30,803 bases of DNA from the NCBI GenBank assembly GCA_041913505.1, contig JAYSFC010000032.1:1-30803 (forward strand), written 5' to 3'. Source of the stretch: JAYSFC01 sp041913505. GTDB lineage: Bacteria > Pseudomonadota > Gammaproteobacteria > Burkholderiales > Burkholderiaceae_C. This document shows positions 8,056 through 15,637 of the stretch, one piece after another. Below the pieces are notes generated by a model. The model made no database searches. It saw only the letters and a program-made list of their open reading frames with translations, and was not told the DNA's origin. Positions within the stretch are counted from its first letter, which is position 1. The number at the start of each line of letters is the position of its first letter. A program made the position numbers and the translations under genes.

Positions 8056-9738
8056 TCAGTCGTTGGCGTAAATATCGACGTCCTTGGTCTCGCGGATAAA
8101 CAGCGTGCCGATCACCGCGGTGACCCCCGCAATCACGATGGGATACCACAGGCCGTTGTACATATTGCCGGTCTGGGCCACGATGGCGAACGACATGGTG
8201 GGCAGCAGGCCGCCGAACCAGCCGTTGCCGATGTGGTAAGGCAGGCTCATCGAGGTGTAGCGGATGCGGGTCGGGAACATTTCCACGAGCATCGCCGCGA
8301 TCGGGCCGTACACCATGGTCACGAGGATCACGAGGTAGGTCAGGATGACGACCATCATCCCCTTGTTCATCTTCGCGGGATCGGCCTTGGCAGGGTATCC
8401 GTCGGCCTTCAGGGTCTCGGCCACCAGCTTCTTGAAGGCGGCGTCCTTGGCCTTGGCTTCGTCGGCGGGCAGCCCCTTGGAGGCGAAGCTGGGGATCGTG
8501 GTTTCGCCGATCTTGATGGCGGCCACGGTGCCGGCGGGGGCGGCTTCGTTGTCATAGCTCACAGAGCCGGCGGCCAGCACCTGCTTGGCGACGTCGCACG
8601 AGCTCGTGAACTTGGCCGTGCCCGTGGGGTTGAACTGGAACGAGCACTCCGCGGGGTCGGCCACGATCACCACCTTGTTCTTGGCCTGGGCGGCGGCCAG
8701 GTCGGGGTTGGCGGCTTCGGTCAGGGCCTTGAACACGGGGAAGTAGGTCACCACGGCCAGCAGGCAGCCCAGCATGATGATGGGCTTGCGGCCGATCTTG
8801 TCGGAGAGCGAGCCGAACACCACGAAGAACGGCGTGCCGATCAGCAGCGCGGCGGCGATCATGAGGTTGGCCGTGACGGCGTCCACCTTGAGCTGCTGCG
8901 TGAGGAAGAACAGCGCGTAGAACTGGCCCGTGTACCACACCACGGCTTGGCCGGCGGTGAGGCCGATCAGCGCGAGGATCACGATCTTGAGGTTCTTCCA
9001 CTGGCCGAACGATTCAGCCAGGGGGGCCTTGGAGGTCTTGCCCTCGGCCTTCATCTTCTGGAAGGCGGGCGACTCGGACAGCGACAGGCGGATCCACACC
9101 GAGATGCCCAGCAGCAGGATGGACACCAGGAAGGGAATGCGCCATGCCCAGTCGCCAAAGGCCTCTTCGCCCATGATGGTGCGGGTGCCCAGGATCACGA
9201 GCAGCGAGAGGAACAGGCCCAGCGTCGCCGTGGTCTGGATCCACGAGGTGTAGGCGCCGCGCTTGCCGTGTGGCGCGTGCTCGGCCACGTAGGTGGCGGC
9301 ACCGCCGTATTCACCGCCGAGCGCCAGGCCCTGCAGCATGCGCAGCGCAATCAGGATCACGGGAGCGGCCACGCCGATGCTGGCATAGGACGGCAGCACG
9401 CCCACGATGAACGTGGACAGGCCCATGATCAGGATGGTGACCAGGAAGGTGTACTTGCGGCCGATCATGTCGCCCAGGCGGCCGAACACCAGCGCGCCGA
9501 AGGGGCGCACGATGAAGCCCGCGGCGAAGGCCAGCAGCGCGAAGATGAAGGCGGAGCCCGCATCCAGGCCGCTGAAGAACTGCTTGGCGATGATCGCGGC
9601 AAGCGAGCCGTAGAGGTAAAAGTCGTACCACTCGAACACGGTGCCGAGGGACGACGCAAAGATCACCTTGCGCTCCTCCGGCGACATCGGCCGGGGAGTG
9701 GAATGGCGTGCTCCCACGCTGGCGGCATTGATGGCCAT
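8056..9738 (-). CDS. MFS transporter of the metabolite:H+ symporter (MHS) type with large extracytoplasmic insert
   Basis: 560 residues, longer than the usual ~430 for the MHS family. TM1 contains SLGTVFEWYDFYLYGSLAA, typical of MHS members. The MFS signature GRLGDMIGRKYTF is at about 86-98, with its repeat GSLSDKIGRKPII at about 309-321. RMLQGLALGGEYGGAATYVAEHAP (about 133-156) is the family helix 4 motif. Residues ~340-458 form a hydrophilic insert between helices of the C-terminal half, with two cysteines (365 and 381) that could form a disulfide outside the membrane. This long form is familiar in Comamonadaceae. The substrate is probably a carboxylate or betaine-like solute but cannot be told. 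AGGAG is well placed before the ATG. It is divergent from yjcH-actP, which suggests a link to short-chain acid uptake. Confidence 0.92.
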   Translation of the reverse strand: MAINAASVGARHSTPRPMSPEERKVIFASSLGTVFEWYDFYLYGSLAAIIAKQFFSGLDAGSAFIFALLAFAAGFIVRPFGALVFGRLGDMIGRKYTFLVTILIMGLSTFIVGVLPSYASIGVAAPVILIALRMLQGLALGGEYGGAATYVAEHAPHGKRGAYTSWIQTTATLGLFLSLLVILGTRTIMGEEAFGDWAWRIPFLVSILLLGISVWIRLSLSESPAFQKMKAEGKTSKAPLAESFGQWKNLKIVILALIGLTAGQAVVWYTGQFYALFFLTQQLKVDAVTANLMIAAALLIGTPFFVVFGSLSDKIGRKPIIMLGCLLAVVTYFPVFKALTEAANPDLAAAQAKNKVVIVADPAECSFQFNPTGTAKFTSSCDVAKQVLAAGSVSYDNEAAPAGTVAAIKIGETTIPSFASKGLPADEAKAKDAAFKKLVAETLKADGYPAKADPAKMNKGMMVVILTYLVILVTMVYGPIAAMLVEMFPTRIRYTSMSLPYHIGNGWFGGLLPTMSFAIVAQTGNMYNGLWYPIVIAGVTAVIGTLFIRETKDVDIYAND

Positions 9739-9762
9739 GGTTTGTCTCCTAATTTGTTGTAA

Positions 9763-9791
9763 ATCACAGGTACTTAAAAAATACCTGTGAT
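9763..9791. promoter_or_regulatory. Perfect 10-bp inverted repeat in the leader of the MFS gene
   Basis: ATCACAGGTA (9763-9772) and TACCTGTGAT (9782-9791) are exact complements around the 9-nt spacer CTTAAAAAA. The repeat lies 24 nt upstream of the MFS start codon. It may be an operator for a dimeric regulator or a 5'-UTR hairpin. It is not followed by a T run in the direction of the MFS gene, so it is not a normal terminator. Confidence 0.55.
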
Positions 9792-9804
9792 GCCACTATC
9801 TGCG

Positions 9805-9981
9805 CGGTGACTGACGGCGTACTGACGCTTTTCTTACCTGGGCTGACGCGCAACTGAACGCGAACTTACAAGCCTGGAAGAAACCCTTGGCTCGGTTTTC
9901 CTCATGTGAAAAGCAGGCAAAAAACGGCGCCGGGCCGCGTATTTGCTGCATCGCGGCGCGTAAGCGATCGGTCAGTCACCG
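9805..9981. promoter_or_regulatory. Divergent MFS / yjcH intergenic region with a separated 11-bp inverted pair
   Basis: The 316-bp gap between the MFS start (9738) and the yjcH start (10055) contains no convincing gene. CGGTGACTGAC at 9805-9815 recurs as its exact complement GTCAGTCACCG at 9971-9981, with a further ACTGAC half at 9821. The pair could be two sites for one regulator controlling both directions. I see no confident sigma-70 or sigma-54 promoter. Confidence 0.3.
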
Positions 9982-10054
9982 TTCGCAGAATCCGCGCGGC
10001 TTGTGCACTGCAACCAGCCGTGCACGGGATTCCACCGAAAGAGGAGACAGACAA

Positions 10055-10363
10055 ATGAGCGACCCCATCGTCGAGAAAATTCGACGCCATCCCAAATACT
10101 TGGAACTGCGCGCGCGGCGCAATCCGCTCGGCGTCGTGCTGACGGTGCTGATGCTGGTCGTGTACTACGGCTACATCGGCCTGATCGCCTTCGACAAACC
10201 CTTCCTGGCCAAGCCCATCGGCGCAGGCGTGACCTCGCTGGGCATTCCCATCGGTATGGGCGTGATCGTGTTCACGATCGCCATCACGGTGTACTACGTG
10301 CGCGTCGCCAACAACAAGTTCGACGCCCTGACCGAAGAAATCCTGAAGGACGTCACGAAATGA
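10055..10363 (+). CDS. yjcH: DUF485 inner-membrane protein (YjcH)
   Basis: 102 residues. The start is set by GAGGAG 9 nt before the ATG at 10055; the reading frame is open further upstream but has no signal there. MSDPIVEKIRRHPKYLELRARRN is the typical cytoplasmic N-terminus of DUF485. Two transmembrane helices follow (about residues 26-48 and 60-82), with a short charged tail. YjcH is encoded upstream of the acetate permease ActP in many proteobacteria and is thought to assist it. Here its stop overlaps the actP start by 4 nt (ATGA), so the two are translationally coupled. Confidence 0.95.
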   Translation: MSDPIVEKIRRHPKYLELRARRNPLGVVLTVLMLVVYYGYIGLIAFDKPFLAKPIGAGVTSLGIPIGMGVIVFTIAITVYYVRVANNKFDALTEEILKDVTK

Positions 10364-12084
10364 AGCGCATCCAGACTGCACTCGCCCTGGCCGGCCTGTG
10401 GGCGGCCAACGCGGCCCACGCCGCGGGCGGCGACGTGGGCAATACCGCCAAGCAGGCCACCAACTGGACGGCCATCATCCTGTTCGTCGTCTTCGTCGCA
10501 GGCACGCTGTGGATCACCAAGTGGGCCGCCTCCAAGACGCGCTCGGCGGCGGACTTCTACACCGCCGGCGGCGGCATCACGGGCTTCCAGAACGGCCTGG
10601 CGATCGCGGGCGACTACATGTCGGCCGCCTCGTTCCTGGGCATTTCGGCCTCGGTCATGGCCAGCGGCTACGACGGCCTGATCTACTCCATCGGCTTCCT
10701 CGTGGGCTGGCCCATCATCACCTTCCTGATGGCCGAGCGCCTGCGCAACCTGGGCAAGTTCACCTTCGCCGACGTGGCGGGCTACCGCTTCCAGCAGACG
10801 CCGATCCGCGCCTTCGCGGCCTCGGGCACGCTGGTGGTGGTGGCGTTCTACCTGATCGCGCAGATGGTCGGCGCCGGCCAGCTCATCAAGCTGCTGTTCG
10901 GCCTGGAGTACTGGATGGCCGTGGTCATCGTCGGCGCGCTGATGATGGTCTATGTGCTGTTCGGCGGCATGACGGCCACCACCTGGGTGCAGATCATCAA
11001 GGCCTGCCTGCTGCTGGCCGGCGTGACCTTCATGGGCTTCATGGTGCTGGCCAACTACGGCTTCAGCCCCGAGGCGCTGTTCGCCAAGGGCGTGGAAGTG
11101 CGCACGCAGATTGCCGCCAACACGGGCAAGACGCCCGAAGAGGCTGCCAAGGCAGGCCTTTCCATCATGGGCCCGGGCGGCTTCATCAAGGACCCGATCT
11201 CGGCCATCTCCTTCGGCATGGCGCTGATGTTCGGCACGGCCGGCCTGCCCCACATCCTGATGCGTTTCTTCACCGTGCCCAACGCCAAGGAAGCGCGCAA
11301 GTCCGTGGGCTGGGCCACGGTGTGGATCGGCTACTTCTACATCCTGATCTTCATCATCGGCTTCGGCGCCATCACCATGGTGCTCACCAACCCCGAGATG
11401 GCCGACACGGCCAAGGGCGTGATCAAGGGCGGCGCGGGCACGGCCAACATGGCGGCCGTGCTGGTGGCCAAGAGCGTGGGCGGCGATATCTTCTACGGCT
11501 TCATCTCTGCCGTGGCCTTCGCCACCATCCTGGCCGTGGTCGCGGGCCTCACGCTGTCGGGCGCCTCCGCCGTGTCGCACGACCTGTACGCCACAGTGGT
11601 CAAAAAGGGCAAGGCCGACAGCGCCTCCGAACTGAAGGTTTCGCGCATCACCACGCTGGCGCTGGGCGCCGTGGCCGTGGTGCTGGGCATCGTGTTCGAG
11701 AAGCAGAACATCGCCTTCATGGTGTCGCTGGCGTTCGCCGTGGCGGCATCGGCCAACTTCCCGCCGCTGATCCTGTCCATCCTGTGGAAGGGCTGCACCA
11801 CGCGCGGCGCGGTGATCGGCGGCTTCCTGGGCCTGATCTCCTCGGTGGGCCTGACCATCGTGTCGCCCTCGGTGTGGGAAGCCACGCTGGGCCATCCTGC
11901 AGGCTCGGCGCTGTTCCCCTACACCTCGCCGGCCCTGTTCTCGATGACCATCGGCTTCCTGGGCGTGTGGCTGTTCTCGCTCACCGACAACAGCACGCGC
12001 GCCGCCAAGGAGCGCGATGCCTTCGAGGCGCAGCAGGTGCGCTCGGAAACCGGCCTGGGCGCGTCCGGAGCCTCGGGGCACTGA
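10360..12084 (+). CDS. actP: Cation:acetate symporter ActP (sodium:solute symporter family)
   Basis: 574 residues, the usual ActP length (about 550). An N-terminal hydrophobic segment with an AHAAGG cleavage-like site (residues 1-22) precedes the first helix, as in ActP. Recognisable SSS-family segments are SAADFYTAGGGITGFQNGLA, then GDYMSAASFLGI, then GFLVGWPIITFLMAERLRNLGKFTFADV, and later GGMTATTWVQIIKACLL. About 13 membrane helices are visible. It imports acetate, and in relatives also propionate or pyruvate, with a cation for conversion to acyl-CoA. It overlaps yjcH by 4 nt. The start is the ATG of ATGA at 10360. It is convergent with the DUF294-exonuclease pair, an association also seen in acetate loci of gammaproteobacteria. 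A terminator follows at 12125-12150. Confidence 0.95.
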   Translation: MKRIQTALALAGLWAANAAHAAGGDVGNTAKQATNWTAIILFVVFVAGTLWITKWAASKTRSAADFYTAGGGITGFQNGLAIAGDYMSAASFLGISASVMASGYDGLIYSIGFLVGWPIITFLMAERLRNLGKFTFADVAGYRFQQTPIRAFAASGTLVVVAFYLIAQMVGAGQLIKLLFGLEYWMAVVIVGALMMVYVLFGGMTATTWVQIIKACLLLAGVTFMGFMVLANYGFSPEALFAKGVEVRTQIAANTGKTPEEAAKAGLSIMGPGGFIKDPISAISFGMALMFGTAGLPHILMRFFTVPNAKEARKSVGWATVWIGYFYILIFIIGFGAITMVLTNPEMADTAKGVIKGGAGTANMAAVLVAKSVGGDIFYGFISAVAFATILAVVAGLTLSGASAVSHDLYATVVKKGKADSASELKVSRITTLALGAVAVVLGIVFEKQNIAFMVSLAFAVAASANFPPLILSILWKGCTTRGAVIGGFLGLISSVGLTIVSPSVWEATLGHPAGSALFPYTSPALFSMTIGFLGVWLFSLTDNSTRAAKERDAFEAQQVRSETGLGASGASGH

Positions 12085-12124
12085 GAAAGCCAGAAGCAGG
12101 GGGCCGCAAGGCCCTCGGCTGCCA

Positions 12125-12150
12125 AGCCGGGTCTGCGGGCTCGGCTTTTT
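12125..12150 (+). terminator. Probable intrinsic terminator after actP
   Basis: An AGCCG.../...CGGCT stem with a G/C-rich interior is followed directly by TTTTTATTT, 40 nt after the actP stop codon. Confidence 0.7.
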
Positions 12151-12154
12151 ATTT

Positions 12155-12216
12155 GCTCCTCAAATAGGAGCTAATTGCGCTTTATGGATAAGGGCTTGAA
12201 GCAGATTCTGCTCAAA
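12155..12216 (-). repeat. Dispersed ~63-bp repeat, copy A (between actP and exonuclease gene; supplies the exonuclease stop codon)
   Basis: Read on the minus strand this 62-bp copy starts TTTGAGCAGAATC and continues CAAGCCCTTATC...AAAGCGCAATTAGCTCCTA, ending GAGGAGC. It aligns with the mccB copy (23587-23649) at about 25 of 39 central positions plus the TTTGA-CA-AA left end. The TGA at its left end is the stop codon of the exonuclease gene. A GCTCCT/AGGAGC mini-hairpin lies at 12155-12171. Confidence 0.62.
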
Positions 12217-12877
12217 CCTCCCCGCGCAGCCGCCGCAGCTTGATGAAGGCCATCGCCGCCATCACCGCGTCGTTGAGCGCATCGTGCGCCTCGCGCTCGG
12301 GCAACTGCAGGTCGCGCATCATCGTGTCGAAGCGCAGGTCGATCCCGGCGTTGGCCTGCTGCTGGTAGGGCGGCAGCTGGCGGAACTTGTAGTCGTAGTA
12401 GAGCGCGGAGACCTCGATCTTTGGCTGCGGCAGGCCCATGCCCAGCAGCGGCCAGATGGCACGCCCGATCATGGCCACGTCGAATTCGAGGTAGTAGCCC
12501 ACGAGCGGGCGGCTGCCGATGAAGCGCAGGAGCCGGCGCATGGCCTCGTCGCGCGGCAGGCCACCGGCCACGTCGCGCTCGCGCAGGCGGTGGATGCGCA
12601 CGCTGTCGGCGCTCACACCCTTTTCGGGGCGCACCAGCAGCTCCAGGCGCTCGCTGGTCAGGATGCGTTCGCCCACGATGCGCACCGCGCCAATGGAGAT
12701 GATTTCGTCGCTGCGCGGGTTCAGCCCCGTGGTCTCGCAATCGAGCGCCACCCATTCATTGGGCGGGGGCGGGTCGAACATGAATGCGAACTCGGGCTCG
12801 CCCAGGTGGTAGAGAAGCCACCAGCGGCGCAGCCGCTCCCACCACAGCGGGGCCGGACGCGAGGACCGCGTGCTCAT
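12212..12877 (-). CDS. DnaQ-like 3'-5' exonuclease (DEDD family)
   Basis: 221 residues. Exo I motif ALDCETTGLNP gives catalytic Asp46 and Glu48. An Exo II-type aspartate sits in YYLEFD (Asp133). Exo III is AHDALNDAV (His198, Asp199, Asp203), so this is a DEDDh nuclease like the DNA polymerase III epsilon subunit. The Trp/Arg-rich N-terminus (residues 10-25) is a short extension. The ATG at 12877 overlaps the stop of the cNMP/CBS/DUF294 gene (ATGA), showing tight coupling. An epsilon-like exonuclease paired with a DUF294 protein near actP is a recurrent arrangement, but its biological role is not known to me. The stop codon lies inside a dispersed repeat copy. The frame is open upstream, but there it merely shadows the neighbour. 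Confidence 0.93.
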   Translation of the reverse strand: MSTRSSRPAPLWWERLRRWWLLYHLGEPEFAFMFDPPPPNEWVALDCETTGLNPRSDEIISIGAVRIVGERILTSERLELLVRPEKGVSADSVRIHRLRERDVAGGLPRDEAMRRLLRFIGSRPLVGYYLEFDVAMIGRAIWPLLGMGLPQPKIEVSALYYDYKFRQLPPYQQQANAGIDLRFDTMMRDLQLPEREAHDALNDAVMAAMAFIKLRRLRGEV

Positions 12878-14697
12878 ACCGCGTCCAGGCGCAAGCGCTG
12901 GTGCAGCAACGCCTTGAAGCGCTTGACGGCCAGCAGCGTGTCCTTGAGCAGGTCGCGCTCCAGACTGGACAAGCGCTCCGGATCGACATTGCCCGTCACC
13001 GGGCGCTGCAGCTCCTGCTCGGCCAGCCCCGCCTGCAGGCGCAGGCCCATGAGAAAGTGCAGGCCCTGCACCAGTTCCTGCGCCAGGGCCGCGTCGAGCT
13101 GGCCCTCGGCCTGCAGCGCCCCGATGCGCTCCACCGTGCCGGTGGCGGCGATGCGCCGCGCCAGCGCCAGGCTGCGCACGCCGTGCACGATGGGGAAGAT
13201 CCCGGCTTTCTTGAGGTTCATGGATTCCGAATCGCCCAGGTGCAGCAGGCGGTTCCACCAGCCGGAGGAGTTGCCGAAGGCGTCGATCGCGAGCGCGAAG
13301 CGGGCAATCAGCGCGTCGTTGCCAGTGGCCAGCTGCATCAGGCGCTGGCGCACGCCGGCCAGCAACCGCGCGTCGCCTGCCACGGCGTGCGCGTCCATGA
13401 AGATGGCCAGGTGCATGAGGCTGTCGCCCTGGGGCTGCAGCAGCCAGTCGCGCACCTTGAGGCCGAAGTCGCTCTCGCTGGCGCGCCAGGCGGGGTTGCT
13501 GAGCATGATGCGGCCCGGGCATTCGGGGTAGCCGAAGCGCGCGAGCGCCGCCGAAAAGCGCTCGCAGATGGCCTGCAGGTCGGCGGGGGGCTCGTAGCCG
13601 TCGCGTAGCAGCAGGCCGTTGTCCTGGTCGGTCTTCAGGAGCTGCTCGCCCCGGCCCTCGCTGCCCATGACGAACAGGCAGCTGTTGGCGACCAGTTCAG
13701 GCGGCGCGATCATCTGCCAGGCGCGCTCGAACAGGCGCGCATTGAGCTGCTGCACCAGCTGCGCCATGAGGGCGATGCGCGTGCCGCCGCGGTGCAGCGC
13801 GGCCAGCAGGTGGGTGATCTGGGCGGCAGCCGCCTCCAGCGCGGGCAGGTCGGCCGCCTCCTCGATCTGCACCGTGATCAGGTGCGAGTGGTTGGCCAGG
13901 AAGCTGAACAGGTCCAGCGCCTCCAGCAGGCCCTGCACCTGGCCCGCGTCGTCCAGCACCGCCAGACGGTGCACGCGCGCGCGCAGCAGCAGGGCCATGG
14001 CGTCGCCGATCGGCTCGGCCGCGCGCACGGTGATGACCGGGTGGCTGGCCATCTCGCCCACGGTGATCTGCGCCAGCGGCCGGCCGTCCAGCACGGCGCG
14101 CTGCAGCGTGGTGTTCGAGAAGATGCCCAGCCCGCCCGGCACCTCTGGCAACCCCGAGACCAGCACGCTGGTGATGCGGCGGGACTGGAACAGCTGCACC
14201 ACGCTGACAATATCGGAGGCGGCCGGCACCACATGGGCCGGCCGCAGGAAGGCCTGGTCCACGCGCGCCAGCGTGAGCGACTGCACCTGGTGCTGCTGCG
14301 CGCGCTGCTCCAGGGCGCTGAGTTTCTGCCCCAGGTCGGAAAACAGCAGCGCGCCGAACGCGCGGTTGCGCGCGATCAGCTCCATGACGGTGGCGCGCGC
14401 GAGCTGGTAGGCCACCAGCTCCTCGGCCACGGTGAAACGGCTGCTCACGCGGCCCGCCACCAGCCCCCGGCCGTCGAAGCAGTCATCGGGCCCGTAGGTG
14501 GCGAGCTGCTCGTCGCCCTCGGTCTGCGTGACATAGCCCTTGATGACGACGAACAGGTAGGCGGGGGCATCGCCCACGTCGAGCACCACGGCCCCTTGCG
14601 GGTAGTAGGCGATGTCGACGTTGCCGCGCACCAGCGCCCGCTCCTCGGAGCTCAGGCAGTCGAAGGGCGAGGCGGAGAAATTGAAGGCATTGGGCAT
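12874..14697 (-). CDS. cNMP-binding / CBS-pair / DUF294 putative nucleotidyltransferase
   Basis: 607 residues. Domain order: cyclic-nucleotide-binding-like beta barrel (about 10-125), tandem CBS domains (about 150-275), DUF294 nucleotidyltransferase-like domain (about 305-440) with motif GSEGRGEQLLKTDQDN at 345-360, and a C-terminal DUF294_C helical domain (about 470-600). The GS-xx-R-x-EQ...TDQDN pattern keeps the residues expected of the GlnD-like fold; CBS and cNMP domains imply nucleotide sensing. The start is the ATG at 14697 (MPNAFNF). An upstream TTG at 14730 would overlap the preceding gene but is less likely. The AGGAG ribosome site lies in the loop of an 8-bp hairpin (14699-14723). 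It overlaps the exonuclease gene by 4 nt, suggesting a two-protein module. Confidence 0.92.
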   Translation of the reverse strand: MPNAFNFSASPFDCLSSEERALVRGNVDIAYYPQGAVVLDVGDAPAYLFVVIKGYVTQTEGDEQLATYGPDDCFDGRGLVAGRVSSRFTVAEELVAYQLARATVMELIARNRAFGALLFSDLGQKLSALEQRAQQHQVQSLTLARVDQAFLRPAHVVPAASDIVSVVQLFQSRRITSVLVSGLPEVPGGLGIFSNTTLQRAVLDGRPLAQITVGEMASHPVITVRAAEPIGDAMALLLRARVHRLAVLDDAGQVQGLLEALDLFSFLANHSHLITVQIEEAADLPALEAAAAQITHLLAALHRGGTRIALMAQLVQQLNARLFERAWQMIAPPELVANSCLFVMGSEGRGEQLLKTDQDNGLLLRDGYEPPADLQAICERFSAALARFGYPECPGRIMLSNPAWRASESDFGLKVRDWLLQPQGDSLMHLAIFMDAHAVAGDARLLAGVRQRLMQLATGNDALIARFALAIDAFGNSSGWWNRLLHLGDSESMNLKKAGIFPIVHGVRSLALARRIAATGTVERIGALQAEGQLDAALAQELVQGLHFLMGLRLQAGLAEQELQRPVTGNVDPERLSSLERDLLKDTLLAVKRFKALLHQRLRLDAV

Positions 14698-14698
14698 C

Positions 14699-14723
14699 GG
14701 CGGCACGGCACTCCTGTGCCGCC
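14699..14723 (-). promoter_or_regulatory. Hairpin presenting the DUF294-gene ribosome binding site in its loop
   Basis: GGCGGCAC and GTGCCGCC are perfect 8-bp arms around the minus-strand loop AGGAGTGCC, immediately before the ATG at 14697. The upstream isomerase stop codon (14729-14727) is 3 nt before the stem. Ribosomes finishing that gene could open the hairpin. Confidence 0.5.
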
Positions 14724-14726
14724 CAT

Positions 14727-15368
14727 TCAACCCTCCAGCCCTTGCACCACGCTTGCAGCGCTGTCCCAGTGCGCGTCGAACCAGGCGTCGCCCTCGAGGT
14801 AGGCACGCAGCATGGGCAGGCCATCCAGCCCCCAGAACACACGGCCGTCCACCCCATAGGACGGCACGCCGAACACGCCCGCGGCAGCGGCCTGCTCGGT
14901 GTTCCGGCGCAGCAGGGCCTTGGCGCGTGCGCCGTCGTCGTCGCCGGGCTTGATCTGCGGCTCCAGCAGTTGCGCCAGCGCTGTCAGCCGTTCGGGGTCC
15001 AGCGCGTCGTGCCCGCCCAGCCAGACGTGGCGCAGCACGGCGCCCGCGACGAAGCGGTTGATCTGTCCGTCCTCGCTGCAGGCCAGGGCCTGGCGCAGCA
15101 GCGGCAGCGGCTTGAAGGGGTGGCGCGCCGGCATCTGCAGGCCCGTGCCCAGCGCATGGCCCAGCCAGACAGCGTGGCGATAGGTCCAGTCGCGCTTGGG
15201 CGGAATGCCCGCGGGGCCCGGGTTGCCGTGCTGCTGCAGCAGCGCCCCCAGCAGCACGGGCTGGTAGGACACGCTGTAGCTCAGCCCTTCAAGCACCTGC
15301 GGCATGCGCTCGAAGGCGAGCCAGGCGTAGGGCGAGACAAAGTCCAGGTAGAACGTGATGTGCTTCAT
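14727..15368 (-). CDS. DsbA-family 2-hydroxychromene-2-carboxylate isomerase-like protein (kappa-class GST fold)
   Basis: 213 residues. The N-terminus MKHITFYLDFVSPYAWLAFERM is the signature of the HCCA isomerase/kappa GST group, with the glutathione-activating serine at Ser12. Later FGVPSYGVDGRVFWGLDGLP carries the cis-proline region (VPSY). Characterised members isomerise 2-hydroxychromene-2-carboxylate in naphthalene breakdown using glutathione, but most genomic members, including this one outside any aromatic cluster, have unknown substrates. The ATG at 15368 overlaps the DUF1289 stop (ATGA). Confidence 0.92.
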   Translation of the reverse strand: MKHITFYLDFVSPYAWLAFERMPQVLEGLSYSVSYQPVLLGALLQQHGNPGPAGIPPKRDWTYRHAVWLGHALGTGLQMPARHPFKPLPLLRQALACSEDGQINRFVAGAVLRHVWLGGHDALDPERLTALAQLLEPQIKPGDDDGARAKALLRRNTEQAAAAGVFGVPSYGVDGRVFWGLDGLPMLRAYLEGDAWFDAHWDSAASVVQGLEG

Positions 15369-15637
15369 GGCAAGACCTCGGTGGAATGCGCATCCTCGCC
15401 GACGCCCGCGCGCGCCAGCAGACAGGCCCAGATCGCGCGGCGCCGCGGCCCGTCGGCGCGCGACCATTCGCGGATCTCGTCGATGGTGCGAAAGCAGCCC
15501 TCGCAGTGGCTGCGGTCGGCCGTCATGCGGCACACCGAGATGCAGGGCGAAGGTACCTCGGCCGTGCTGCCAGCATCGAAATGGCCGGCTGTGCTCATCT
15601 CGCGGGCGCGAGCAGCTATCAAAACAGAAGCATTCAT
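15365..15637 (-). CDS. DUF1289 cysteine-motif protein
   Basis: 90 residues from ATG 15637. The conserved DUF1289 core SPCISVCRMTADRSHCEGCFRT, then IDEIREWS, contains a CxxxC...CxxC set probably binding metal. Function unknown; such proteins often accompany catabolic genes. The stop overlaps the isomerase start and the start overlaps the YbaK-like stop, both by 4 nt. Residues 1-13 (MNASVLIAARARE) are encoded by a half copy of the dispersed repeat, so the ancestral start may be the in-frame ATG at 15598 (MSTAGHF), which would give 77 residues. Confidence 0.85.
   Translation of the reverse strand: MNASVLIAARAREMSTAGHFDAGSTAEVPSPCISVCRMTADRSHCEGCFRTIDEIREWSRADGPRRRAIWACLLARAGVGEDAHSTEVLP
15606..15637 (+). 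repeat. Dispersed ~63-bp repeat, half copy D (overlaps DUF1289 start)
   Basis: GCGCGAGCAGCTATCAAAAC then AGAAGCATTC matches the right half of copy C (GCGCTAACAGCTATCAATTC then AGTAGCATCT). The left half is absent. Read on the minus strand it encodes the first residues of the DUF1289 protein, and it contains the 4-nt stop/start overlap with the YbaK-like gene. Confidence 0.55.

Noticed and set aside
8020..9762. A 580-codon plus-strand frame opposite the MFS gene
   Set aside because: No recognisable domain; the opposite strand encodes a full 12-helix transporter with a good ribosome binding site.
10294..12081. A 595-codon minus-strand frame opposite actP
   Set aside because: His/Arg/Gly-rich shadow; actP on the plus strand is complete and conserved.
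12171..12755. An alternative minus-strand frame reading through the repeat between actP and the exonuclease gene
   Set aside because: It is out of frame with the DEDD motifs; the exonuclease frame stops at the TGA 12214-12212.
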